DNA of 64,000 nucleotides, from assembly GCA_016859345.1 (NCBI GenBank), contig CM029129.1, positions 313,501 through 377,500 of the forward strand, in the 5' to 3' direction. Below the pieces are notes generated by a model. That model made no database searches, was not told the DNA's origin, and worked only from the letters and a program-made list of their open reading frames with translations. Below are positions 11,891 through 24,044 of this stretch, piece after piece (within the stretch, counting starts at the first letter, position 1; every line of letters begins with the position of its first letter). A program made the position numbers and the translations under genes. This DNA comes from Istiophorus platypterus (taxonomy: Eukaryota; Chordata; Actinopteri; Istiophoriformes; Istiophoridae).

Positions 11891-13144
11891 AAATATGTTT
11901 GTTCAAATTAAGGTGAAAAAATTTTGATCTGAATATCTGATATGCCGAGGAAAAACAAGTTTGAATGGAATCAGTACAACCTCTGGCAAGCATGGATGTA
12001 TTTAGGAGAACTGGGTACCACATTCCAAGATGGTGCCTGATTGTTTATACAATTCATACAGTAAGGCAGTGTGAGAGTGCCTTAAATGAAGATTATAGTG
12101 TCTAAAGACTTCACATAATATGCACATAATAAGAAAAAGGCCATAAAAAACTAATCAATAATTGTCAAAAGTTTTAGCCCTCGCCCTTTTTATTGAAATT
12201 TAAGAAGTCCAATTAACAACCTTACAACACCAACAGTAGACAGTACAAAGGTAAGCAGTAATCTTTGCCCTCTATCAAAGATATTTATTTTTGAGCCCAC
12301 CCTCGGTCAGCTGAGAAAAAAAGGCAGATTAGTATTAGACTAATGCATCTGCAGGTTTTATAAATCTGTGGGCTCGGATAGCAAAAATATGCATATGGAT
12401 TATGAAGTTAATTTCATGATGAATTTTAGATACATCATCTGTAACAGCTTTGTTATTCCTTTTTCTACACTGTTTTTTTAATCCAAAAAATATGCAGACT
12501 CCTACAAAATTTATTTTGTTGTTCATTCTTATTCGTGTTTCTGCTTTGTCTTCATTTAATTTAAATCACCCCCATTTAGCCCCATTACACATTTTTTAGG
12601 CCATTCACCTCCTCTCTTAATATTTAGATTTTTTTTTGTACTTGTTTTTAAGCAAATTGTTGTTCATAAAAATTGACAACAGCTTCATTAAAGATGTGAT
12701 TCCAGGTTGGAATCCTCTCTTCTTACTTGTCTGCTAATATAGTAAAAGCATATCCTATTACAGGAATATTATTAGCAGGAATGACCTCCTGCAGCATTCC
12801 TTGTCACAGCAGTGCTGACCACCAGGTCATGAGGAAAAGAGATGTTCTTCATGGTGTTCTTCACAGTTTGTGATGCATCTCTACTTCCAACATCAACTCC
12901 AAGGGCCAGAGAAGTCAGAGTGAAGAAATAATCAAACCAGCCCTCCTGTTACATTGCAGGAGACTGTGATACTGACAGTAGAACAATTTTTAAACAATGT
13001 TTTGTTTTGACTGTCAGATAGTATCTCTGTAACGAATGACTGAAAACAAACACAAACATATGTTATACTCCCAATATTTGTGTAAAAAAAATGCTAAGAC
13101 TGAGAGTCTGGTAAAATAAAGAGTTTTTAATATTAATTATGTTT
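11891..13144. other. Intergenic, nothing recognised
   Basis: AT-rich with scattered short frames on the - strand; no domain, splice structure or named repeat found. Confidence 0.4.
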
Positions 13145-13222
13145 GTAGTTAGGTTCATAAATATTTGGACAGGGACAACTTTTGCAATTTTGCCTCTGTA
13201 CAAAACTACAGTGGATTTGAGA
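13145..13222 (+). repeat. Tc1-like family A terminal inverted repeat (solo)
   Basis: Begins TTAGGTTCATAAATATTTGG and continues into ACAGGGACAAC and GCCTCTGTACAAAACTACAG. This is the inverted form of the terminal repeats at 460-545 and 61130-61205. No transposase follows, so it is a solo end. Confidence 0.7.
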
Positions 13223-13285
13223 GCACCCAGAGGAAACCCTTGCAAGCACGGGAAGAACATGCAAACTCCACACAGAAAAAACATG
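13222..13285. repeat. Common fish interspersed repeat fragment (GGGAAGAACATGCAAACTCC type)
   Basis: Contains ACCCAGAGGAAACCC and ACATGCAAACTCCACACAGA, a block I recognise from many fish and other vertebrate sequences. I cannot name the parent element with confidence. Confidence 0.45.
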
Positions 13286-13539
13286 CTCCATAGACAGCTC
13301 TACTGTTATACTGTTTTGGTATTAGAGTGTTGTGGTAGCCACCCTCGGGTCTTGAGAGATATGTAAAACATGTTCTGGGGATGTTATGTAGTTGTTCTCA
13401 TCATCTTGACATGTCCTTCTGGTTGACTCCTTACTATTTTGTATAACGTGAAGTTGAACATTCATCATGACTCCTAGTGAATGAAACAATATGGTGTTGA
13501 AATGGAATGTCTCTTGTTGGGACCATGCTTCTCAGACAA

Positions 13540-14380
13540 CTAGTTGGAGCAGGTACCAAAGGTATAAAGTTATCGCTGTGTCAAGGCTATACGAGAAAAA
13601 TGGAAGATGGATTTTGTCATTCAGACCCTCTGCTCTTTGATAGAAATGGACTGGCACAAGTTTGAACATGAATATGAGATAGTCATTGCTGTACACAGTG
13701 ATAGACCTGCCAAAGCCTACATACTCTTCAATATCGCAGAGCCTGAGGCCATTGAGAGAGAGCAGTTATTCACAGTACATTAAGGCAACCATGCCAAAAC
13801 CCTGCAGCATTGATGCATTACAAGATGAGCTCATCTGAGACAGGATGAGCTCAAAGAGACTGACCTGATACTAACTAAAGCTGTATGCATTTACCAAATA
13901 AGTGAATTCATTGCACAACACAATAAAGCACTCTCTGCACAAAAACCAGTGTGGATGCTGTGCAGATAAAACACAGAAACAAATTCACGGGTAAAATAAA
14001 ATACACAGCAAAGTCGGATAATCCATCAGCAATTATGTCAAGATGCAACAACTGTTCAGGTACCCACCCAGCCAAACATGAACATTACCAAGCTTTTGGA
14101 CAACAATATCATAACTGTGAGAAGTACAACCACTTCAAAAAGAAATGCACATCTGTAAAACCAGTCAAATAGAGCAAGCAAGTGAATCAGAAGTCAGCTG
14201 AAACAGACAGTGACAAAACATTCCCACTGGAAGGCCTGTCATTACATGCCGATAATGAAAGAAAATTCTTTGAAAACTAATGATGACAGATATAAAAAAA
14301 GAACCGTGCACTGTGACACTCAATGACAAAACTCTCATCTCCTATGTCATTCTGCTTAAACTGATTGGTGCAGTGACTCG
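13540..14380 (+). pseudogene. Ty3/Gypsy-type retrotransposon gag remnant with zinc knuckles
   Basis: Bases about 13650-13785 encode a capsid-like segment (W-H-K-F-E-H-E-Y-E-I, then a Y-I-L-F-N-I-A-E-P-E-A-I-E-R-E-Q block), typical of vertebrate Gypsy Gag. In the frame beginning at 13951, at about 14041-14160, are two knuckle-like clusters: C-N-N-C followed by a His, then H-N-C-E-K-Y-N-H-F-K-K-K-C. In the second, the first zinc ligand is Tyr instead of Cys. Next comes a K-E-P-C-T-V-T-L-N segment at about 14300-14325, where the protease would begin. No protease, RT, integrase or LTR was recognised. Frameshifts separate the parts. Confidence 0.6.
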
Positions 14381-14618
14381 ACATTGCAGGCTAAGTGAGC
14401 AGCTATATTACCTGCAATTTCAAGTGGTGGAGTGCTTAACAGGCCTTGATCCAGTTCCAGCTGCAGCTGTAGGCACATTGGAATGGAAACAGGCTGGTGG
14501 AGGAACATGGAGGTGTGTTTTTATGTACTCCACCCAGCCGCTCTGTCTGGCTGTTGGTCTAGGGTTGGAATCTGAATGAGAAATTGACTTAAGCTCCTAA
14601 GAGTGTGCAAAATCCCTT

Positions 14619-14874
14619 CCAGAAAAAAGAAGTGAACAGTGGCCCCAGTCATAGACCAGGTCTCTTGGGCAGCTGTGTAGGCAAAATACATCTTATGAGA
14701 TAAGTTCAGCAGTTTCCTTAGCAGAGGGTAATTTAGGCAGTGCAGTCCAGAAAAAAGAGGTGAACAGTGGCTCCAGTCATAGACCAGGTCGCTTGGGCAG
14801 CTGTGTAGGCAAAATACATCTTATGAGACATGTTCAGCAGTTTCCTTAGCAGAGGGTAATTTAGGCAGTGGCAA
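14619..14874. repeat. Tandem duplication, 2 x 128 bp
   Basis: The unit starting CCAGAAAAAAGAAGTGAACA at 14619 is repeated from 14747 with only a handful of substitutions. Both units contain GGGCAGCTGTGTAGGCAAAA and end in AGAGGGTAATTTAGGCAGTG. High similarity implies a fairly recent local duplication. It is not obviously coding. Confidence 0.9.
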
Positions 14875-15029
14875 GGATTATGCAAGCTTGGAAAACCAGT
14901 TTTATGATAGTGAGAATGACTTTATTACCGTCAGATCATTGCAAACCCATGAATATATACATAGAAAACCATTCTTCTTCCCTCACATAGTTTTGTACTT
15001 TCTCGTCTCTTACCTCTCTCCTCCTGTCA

Positions 15030-15240
15030 ATCTCTGCAAGTTATATGGCTCTGATGCTGCAGCATCTGGACCTATGGGTGCTGACCAACTACTGCTCCCA
15101 TAATCCTGCTCAACACCCACTGCTTTAATCATTATGATTATTACAATTTTATTTAGTCTTATTAGTGATATTATTGGCCCCAATGGGTTTATTATTAGTC
15201 CCATTATTATCATACATCTTTATATGGTACCTATACTCTG
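15030..15240 (+). mobile_element. L2-clade LINE 3' fragment
   Basis: Resembles the 3' part of the copy at 47080-47230: both carry CAACACCCACTGCTTTAAT and then TTATTATTAGTCCCATTATTAT-like text. Only this short middle section is present. Confidence 0.6.
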
Positions 15241-18100
15241 CTTTGCTCTCTTGAGCCTGGAGCAGATGGTACAGGCAGCTACAAACTACCATCAACCGCC
15301 CTGATGGTGGATTACCAAAGGCAGTGAGACAATCTTTGGAGAGTTACTGGGAGTGGGGCAATTAGTGTTGGAGGCTATTACCTGCTACTTGATTCCCAAG
15401 GTTACTGGGTGAACAGCTACTCCACCCCATCTAGCCAGTGTCTCCACTCCTCTATGGCTAGCAGCTCCTGATTCCCAATTTCATAATTTCTTATGGCCAA
15501 AGAGAGCTGGCAGGAAAGAAGGCACAAGGATCGAGTTTCTTTTCATGAGCTGAACGCTGGGAGAGGACTGACCCTACTCTGACCCTACGTTAAGGAGGAT
15601 GATGTAGGGGGTCTTGGGTCCATGATGGTGAAAATGAGAGCTGTGGTGAACTGGTTTGAATTTCTGAGAAGAAGTCTGCCTGCTGACTCCACTCAAAACA
15701 GTTAAAGAAGGTGAGAGAGTTCAGGGGGGCTACAAGCCTAAGATAAATCAGCTCAGGGAGCATTGAATATTTTTTGCAGGAACCCTGGATCAGGCCAATC
15801 CACCACCTCTTAAATTTGGAGGATTTGAGGATTTGGATGATGCCTGCAGAGACCATAAACCCGAAGAAGGAGACAGTGGCAAATGAAACTTACATTTTTC
15901 TGCTGAACAAAGAGTTGGTACTCAAAAGAATGCGCTGGACATGCTGGGTATGCTCCTGTCTGATTTTAGAAAAAAATGAAAAATAGCAGCAGCACTGGTG
16001 AGACCAAAGGGCATAAACAAATAATAATAGTTACCACTGGTGGTAAAAAGGCTAAAGGCTTTTTTACACTCATCCCTTTCCTAATGTGAACCAAGTGCTG
16101 CCCCCCAGTGGACCAGTTAAAATGCATATTATGTCTGCATAGCCAATGGTAACCAAAAATGAATGGTATCTGTGAAGAGTTTATGACATCAAAGTTTACA
16201 ATTTTAATGGTGGTCACTTGACATGCTCACATTCAGGGGAGCTGTGTAGTGGGTCATATTACATAAGAAGTGTCCATCAAGAGCACTCACTTTTGACAAG
16301 TTTGGGAAGTGAGTCTAGGCCCAGCCCTAATTGTACTGTAAGTCCCTTGTTCATGAAGTCAGCATCCGCCCTAGAGTTAAGGAACATTGCCCTTGCATGC
16401 ACCTAGTAAGAAACATGAGCTGAGCATGTTGAAAAGAACAGGAGATTGTGAGAATTTGAAGGGTTCGACTCACAAACATTGGGATTACTATGCTGCCTTA
16501 TCTCTCTGCACCACTCTTGTAGGCAGTGGTCATTACAGATGGTGAGAGAAATAAACTCAAGTTCTGTGGGTAAATCCCAATATAACTTTAACAATATCAG
16601 GTAATCCATGATATCAAGTTAAATACAATACATATTTGTTCCTGCTTACTTTCAAATGCCACTGTCTGGGATGCAATTGAGTAGACCATCATCTGCTACC
16701 CTGGCACAGATATAGCGGATCCCTTGCTGCCTCCTGTCTAGGGGCAGCATGGTTGAACATCTTACGCAGCTCAGATGTGAGCACTTTGACCAGTAAATAG
16801 ATAGTAGACAGCCTCTTCTACTCTGCTTTTCCCTACCCTAGAGTCAGCCGGTAAGCCAGGGAGGTGATGTAATTGACTCTGGCTAATTAGTGGGAAAACA
16901 AGAAAGGCTGAAGTTCAAAGACCAGCAAATAGGAAAAGTTTCATGGCTCTCTGGAGTAGTGTTCAGTGTCAGGAAGTGTTCAGAATTGGAAACCACCCAA
17001 GCAGGAACAGGGGCTGTAGATGCTGAAGGAGACTGCCGAGTGAGTTGTTAATCCACTCATTGATGGACCCCAGGATGCACTCATTGTGGATAGAAACCTC
17101 CTGCAGACATCCAGTTAGTGAGGAAAGTTCTTGCTCGTGGCAATGAATGGTGTCTTTGTGTAAGGGAACCTGAGTCAGTTAAGACCATACTGGTCAGATA
17201 GTACTGTCACATCTCAGGATTGGATGGATTCAAATGCACAATTCAAAGACAATGATAAGATTTTAAAACAATCCCACTAAATAGGATAGACAGGAGGCAA
17301 AGTCAGGGTGAGTGGCAACAAAAAAACCCCTGTGGCCCAAAAAGCTTTTTTCCTGTAGACAACCATTGGTCTATAAATAAGACATCTTTAAAACAGGACA
17401 CGTTCAACTGCAAACATTAATTTTTAGTCCATGGAGGTTCTTATATCAAACTTTCTCACAGCCTTGAAAAGCGATACATATATTTATGACATTATCCCAA
17501 TGTAGAGTCTATGGGCCCAACAAGAACACTTGGGCCGAGCTAGCAGGCGAATCTTGTTTTGGGAGCTATGGTTGTGGCCATGGTCCAGGGCATGATCATG
17601 TTAACTTGTAATCCTAATTAGTATGCAGAAAATCCCAATGGGAATTGCTGTACACATGATAGAGTTGTATTTCCATTTTCTCTGACAATAGTGAAATATT
17701 AAAGATTTCTTAAAAGGGAAAGAAAAGTGGTACCTAGTTAACCACTAACCATCTTTTGAATCTTTGGTTTAAAACAATATATTATTCATATTGATAATTG
17801 ATAATGAGTTGTGGCTTGATCTTTTTTTTATTTTGTTTTATTATCCAAACAAGCATTAGATTTCAATTGTAACACTAACCCCCTACTCTGATGTCTTATA
17901 TAGCAAGTCTGGTGTCAAGTTGGTAGTAGCTTGTCCATTTTTGGTCCTGAACTGTGAATGACAGAGGTAGGCTGGCCACGATCTTTACAAATTCCATGTG
18001 AAATACAAGAAACATTACAAAAAATTGCAGATGATGGAAAAATGAACAAGCTCCATTTTTCTTGGCAACTGATGTGAGAATTGTCCAGCCAGGTGAGCAG
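15241..18100. other. Intergenic, nothing recognised
   Basis: Moderate GC in parts (15250-15600, 16650-17250), with short reading frames lacking any domain I recognise. Could be old LTR-element or LINE debris, but there is no motif to prove it. Confidence 0.35.
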
Positions 18101-18119
18101 TTTTCATTCAAGTGACTCG

Positions 18120-18842
18120 ACGCCATCTCCTCCTATGACGCTTTTATTTGGAAGGGAGCTTTTATTTTGAAAGGTTCTGACCATTAGTACTGGAAGTACA
18201 AAATTTGTTAGCAAAAAGAAAGAGTATACGTCCAGGAGGTTTGACAGTAGACTAAGTCATTTACACCATAATTGAGGTCAGTCAATCCTTATTGAGTTGT
18301 ATTACTTTGTTTTTACTTTCAAACATATACCAGACGTTACCCGTCATAGTATGAGGTCCTGTCGTAAGTTGTGAAATTTGACCTCTTTTTGGCTACCGTC
18401 AGCAACCTGTTGCTAGCCAAGTGACGTTAGTTTACTTTGCGGCTATATTAGGTAGCAGCCTGTCCCTCTTCGCATGTAATCAATGCTACTGCGTAGCTTT
18501 GAAACGCTGGCAGGGACTGTACACACATATCGATATCAGCAATGTCAACTAATTTAGGGGGTAATTTGTAAATTTGCGATAATAACCTGCTTCTTGAGTA
18601 GAAAGGATCGTGGAGAAGCCGATCTGTAATATTTGCCAAAAAAAGATGTCAGGGCGACGCTTCAGTGTATTAACTGCTGTGATTGCATGACCGTAGAATG
18701 GTAGATTACAAGATAATTCCCCGTCATGGTTAGGAAAAGGAACCTAGAGACAAAATGAGAATAGAAATTTGACCCGATAAACTTAGTACGCCATAGCTGG
18801 GATTTGCATTGCAGTCGGCTCCGGAAATGAGCAGTGAGGCCA
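18120..18842 (+). promoter_or_regulatory. mff: Candidate promoter / non-coding first exon of mff
   Basis: This is the most CpG-containing stretch within several kilobases upstream of the mff coding start, against an AT-rich, CpG-poor background. It includes CGACGCCATC (18119-18128), a CRE-like GTGACGTTAG (18421-18430), TCAGCAACCTGTTGCTAGCC (an RFX X-box-like partial palindrome) and an ETS-like CCGGAA near 18822. A good 5' splice site, CA|GTGAGT, lies at 18843. Because the first coding exon of mff starts right after a 3' splice site at 19901-19903, an upstream non-coding exon must exist; this is the best local candidate. Inference only. Confidence 0.3.
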
Positions 18843-19903
18843 GTGAGTCCAGGGCTAAGAGTCATTCTAATCCCCGAATAGTGAAATTTAACTGTTTTGT
18901 AACAGGAAGAAAATGCTAGATTTCCATGTTTTTTTCAGAATTATAATGCCTCTCATGACCACAAAATGTGTAAGCTATCAAATATAGATATGTCTTAAGT
19001 AGATATTATACAGAATATAATACATTATTTTATAGAATGGTTTGTATTGTTTTTCTCAGGAGAAGAGGGAGAAAGTGATTCATTGTAAATTATGAAACAT
19101 ATGATATACTTAATTTTTTCAACACATAAATAAAAATAATATCAGCACAGAGCCTTAAACCTGTCCCTTGTTGTTGTCTTCTCATCATGCAATGATATGT
19201 AGGAATCTAACATCAAGGCTAAAGTTTTCCCAAGGGAGTTCTGCAACTTGAGAACAAATACATGTATATGAGTGTATGAGAATATGTCAAAGTGCATTTT
19301 ACCGGACTGTGTGGAACATGTACAATCCATTAATTTATAAAAGAAAGAGTAACCTTCCCTATGCAAATTACCACTCTTTAAGATTAGTATAAGAGCTTTG
19401 ACCTTTTATTAGGATTTTTTTATTCACCAAAGTCATCTTATGGTAGTGCACAATAATGTTTTGAAATTTCTTGGACCATACCAGGGTGAAATTTCTATAA
19501 GAAGCAAAGTGCACAAGTAGCTGCCTGTAGGTTTATAACCAAATTTGCGCACAAAATTATGGCTCATCCTTCTCTTCCCTTGTCCCATCAACCATGTAAA
19601 TGTGTGTTCAACCGTGTTAACAACCAGCCTAATCTCATAACCACTGTCCTGTTTATTTCTTTGCATGAAACAGGATTTCTCTATTAAAATTTGAAGTTAC
19701 TTGTGAAAGTGTATTCGAAATCTTTTTGCATCTCAGTGTTCCTCCATCAGTTTTTTGAATCACATGTAAAAACAAGATTAAAACACAAATGTGGGAAATG
19801 CTTTATAATGTAAGTGAAAGATACTGAAAATTTCTTACTAAGTAGATATTTTATTTTGTATGAGTGTTTTCAAATGACAATGGAATTCACTTTGTACCAA
19901 CAG

Positions 19904-20095
19904 AGATGTCCCAGCTCCTTAGTTGTGATCAGGCCTTCACGGAGATCATCAACAAAAACATGGTTGTTCCAGAGCACCTGAGCATCAGCCCAAGGCAGCA
20001 GTGGTGGGGGGAGGAAGGAGAGGATGCTCTAAGGTGTCCAGAGGAGCCCCAACTTGCTTACACCATGCAGGTCCCTGAAAGGCTGACATACACAG
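19904..20095 (+). CDS. mff: mff coding exon 1 (start ATG 19906)
   Basis: The exon follows CCAACAG at 19897-19903 and ends in ACACAG|GTAGGG. Two bases of 5' UTR precede the ATG. The start is chosen because the alignment with the Mff N-terminus begins here; the frame stays open upstream to 19864, but that part is intron. It encodes residues 1-64, with both VPE motifs: M-V-V-P-E-H-L and M-Q-V-P-E-R-L. It ends in phase 1. Confidence 0.85.
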
Positions 20096-23000
20096 GTAGG
20101 GTCTCAAATGCTCCCCTGTTTTGAAACTACTTTACAAAGACTGAGTAATATATGATCAGGGTAGAATTTTCTAAGGTTTTAAAAGTTCTTCATCCAAGTT
20201 TGCAAAAGTTCAGAATATGTTGTTTAACAGTTAAAAAGCTCCATGATTATGCACTAATAGTTGTATGCAAAAGTTTGCGCAACCCTGGACAAATGACACA
20301 TTTAGCTGGTCTTTGAAGTGAAAAGTAGTAAATATTACCCTTGCTGCAAACAGATGTTAAAAATTAGCTTTTCCTCAAATTTTAATTCTCTGTTACTTTC
20401 AAGGACTTTCTAAGTGGTGATTACCAATACCCTTGCACACTTTAAAGTCGAAGTTACAGATGCATAGGTTTAAAAAAAATCCTTAACAGAGAACCAAACT
20501 TTGGTTCTTTTCAAGTAATGGGCAGTGTGTGGGATTTTTGCCCTTTGTTTCCAATTTCATAACATAAAGAACAAACAGAAAAACCAACTAATTAATATCT
20601 TGCATATCTGTGCCACCAATTAGCAAATACATTTTAAGCTTTGGGGGGGGGGGTCACATGAATAAATAACTGATAAATAACTGCTGTTCTTTGTTTACAC
20701 TCTTTTTGAGAAAATTTTTCAAATTTATGACAGCCCATATTTTTAAGAAATAAACTAGCATATTTAAAAAAAATATTCTAGTAGCGTGTTCTTAGTTTAG
20801 AGAGACACCATAACACCAACTTTTGACAGAAAGCCCCCTGGCACACGACTTTGTGTTTTGCTTATAGTGTTGTGTTTAGCTGCAGAAGACATCTGTTTTT
20901 TGCGATAATGTTCTAAAAAGCCACTATATAGCAACACCAAACAGACAGATGGAGTTTGAGACCTGAACATAGTTGACCATTTAGCAGCTAAAGAGCCAGA
21001 TATTTCCCTCTGGATTTCATCTCAGAAGAGACCAAAAACAGAGCTAAAGAAAGTGAATGCGGGACCTTTATTTTGGTGTATACAAACCTGACTTCAAATG
21101 AAAGGTCATGTTGTGCCGCAGCAGCTAGGTAAATAAGCGACTGATTACTAATAAGTTTGACTTATTGACTTAAAGGGTGATGATGTGTCAATTTTGTATG
21201 CAGAATGTCTTACTGCTGCCCTCAAGTGGCCAAAAAAAAATCAATGGTTTCAGATTTAAGATATTTGAGACCCGGAAATGCATTGAAAGGCTGCAAACAG
21301 TTGTTCAGGGTGTTTTTACCACAATTAAAAGGCAGGTTTCAAGTAGTTGATAAATATATAGTGTTTGTTAAATTGTTGTCTCTGCCAAACAATGATAGGC
21401 TTGGTTTCCTAATTCTGATGTAAAATCAATCCCATGTATTGAACTGAAACCTAAAAATATGTGATCTCAGCTTGAAAATCTAAACTTGCCTTCACTGGCA
21501 AACTTTTGTTTTACTGTGTCACCCACAGAAGTCCCTGATATGAGCCCCAGACCTCTTTTCAGCCCATCCAGATTGACAGTCTGCAGCCCCCAGGATCTAG
21601 AACCATGCTGGGAGAGCCCATATCGAGAGGTGTTTTATAGAGAAGCACCGCAGGTAGCTAGTCATTAAAGGTCTTCCGTAATGATTCCAGGTGAAGTAGT
21701 TTCCACAATGAGAGACGAAAAAGCGAAATGGGGCTCCTTCATTTGACAGAGTTAATTGCTAGAGTGAAAATGGTAACTAGCGGCATTTATATAGCACTTT
21801 GGGTCAAAGTGTCTTTCATTCAACCCATTCACACATCCACAAACGCTCACACAGTGACAGTAGTGAGCTACCACGTGAGGTGCTAGGAGCCACAGAGATA
21901 TTGTCTAATATGATTGAAATTAAAACTAAGTAGCTCTTGAACAAGCTCAAGAACAAAAAACTACCAAAAAAATAGAAGCAATGGAGCTCTTGTGAGAAAA
22001 CTTGCTTTTTTTGAAACGATGCCCAATGGTGATCGTTAATATTCCTGAATTGTGCAGAATCTCCTCAAAAAACTTTGTATGAAATATCTTTTGTAAGATT
22101 AGACTCCTAGGCTGTACCTTCCACTTTTATGTGTAGTAATATACAACAAGCCTTGCCTCCCAGTGATCTACAGTATGTTGCAGATAGTAATAGAAATATT
22201 CCAGTGTGGTCATACTAAGATTAGAATGTCTAGAAAGCCTTGTGAGATGTCACTGTAAGGTTAAATTTATGAATTTCTTTGGGGATTATATCTGCAATAC
22301 TGCTGAAGAAAGGAGGATTTCCATACAACCTTGGAGGAGTGTCTACCCAAGATGCTCAATTCAGTGTAAAATTTTGGAGCAGTTCATTTGGGTTATATTA
22401 GTCCAATGTAAGGAACATCACACCCTCTAGAGGCCAAATTTGGTGGTAATGGCAAGTAACCCTGTGATGCGCTGGCACAAACTGCTGTGTGTTGATCCTC
22501 ATTTAGGTGTGGTATGATTCTCTGTTTGTCTTCTCCACCACACACACACCCACACACACACACCTAAAAATGAGATAGAAGAAAGTACATTCTGTCACTA
22601 ATATAGTTAAAAGCTTCCAAAGCAAAGGCAGGATATGAGAGAAATCTCACATGCTAATTTATGCGACCAGGTCACTACAGTGCAAATGAACATGTTCTTC
22701 AGTTACCTGTATGAACTTTTTTTTCTATTATTTTGTTTTATTTTTCAGTAGTCTATTGCTTATAGTTTTCCGTCACACATACTGCTTTCATTTTGAATTA
22801 TACCTTCTGCTGAATAATATAAAAAACACATGCTGCATATCATGTTAAAATGTATTGTATTTATACACACCAAAATGGGACTTGTTTTATAAGCCACTGA
22901 TAAAATAAGATACAACAACATTGCAATGGATAGGTTTCCTTACTTGAAGCTTTCAGATTTCAGTCAGCAGTTGGAAGAAAATATTTCTTTGATAATGTTT

Positions 23001-23960
23001 TTTCTGTGATGAGGTTCATGATATGTGTTACTAAATTGGCTGGTAGAGAGACAATCTATGTAGGCCTTTATTTTTAATTAGCTCCACCTATTTGGCCTTG
23101 GATCACTAGCTGTGCTATGAGTCTTTCTGCTGTACCATGCCACTATCTGACACATCTTTGAAACTGCACACCCTAGTTTTTATAGTCTGTTGTTGTTAAT
23201 ACAAATTAGAAAGAGCAGGCAATGCTTCTGTTAAAACCCTAAAGATATATCACAGCTTCAAAGAAATTTGCCTGCCTACCTGCCTGATATATATCTCTTT
23301 CTGTATGACAGAGTCCCATAAGGAGATCTTACAGTGACCAAAGCTTTGGCAGGACGCCACCTGGCACACCGACCCAGCTGAAACAGGCTCTGGCACTGCC
23401 CAGACACACATCAAGCTCGTAAGATTACCCATTCAGTTTGTATCAGTTGTCGATCATAGTATCAGGGATATTTGATGTATTTGACAGTAATATTGTCATT
23501 GTTGTTTACATGCACCATCCAGTAGAACAATAAAAGAAAAGAACCCAATACATACTCAAATGCAAAGATGACAGCCAAAAATGAAACCAAACTTTATATT
23601 GCTGGGCTGGTGAGCAGTGCAGCAGACATAAAAACAGAGGGTTGAAAATATTTTGTATGTACCTATTGGCACTCCGTATAACATTTAGTACCACAATTGA
23701 CTAGGCCAATGTTAATCTGGTTTCAAGTTCATTTCTGTTTGTTTTTAAAACCCCTGTCCTTTTTACTTTTAGGGAATTATTTTTTTCTTGCTGTTTATGT
23801 TATGCTCAGGTGAAGTAAATGAGCACTGTTTATTTAACTGAAATTCTAAAACAAAAGCTATGTGAGAAAAAAATGCTTTCCTCAGGTCTCAGTGTGAGTG
23901 TGTGCATGTTTGTGTTTGTGTCTGTGCGTGTGCGTGCACGCGTGTGTATATGTGTGTGTC

Positions 23961-24044
<84 letters not shown>

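Noticed and set aside
20640..20653. G-runs and C-runs (also near 2255, 6390, 24260, 35100, 35340, 41230, 48900) as G-quadruplex or regulatory elements
   Set aside because: Single homopolymer runs without the spaced G-tracts of a quadruplex; their length may also be affected by sequencing error.
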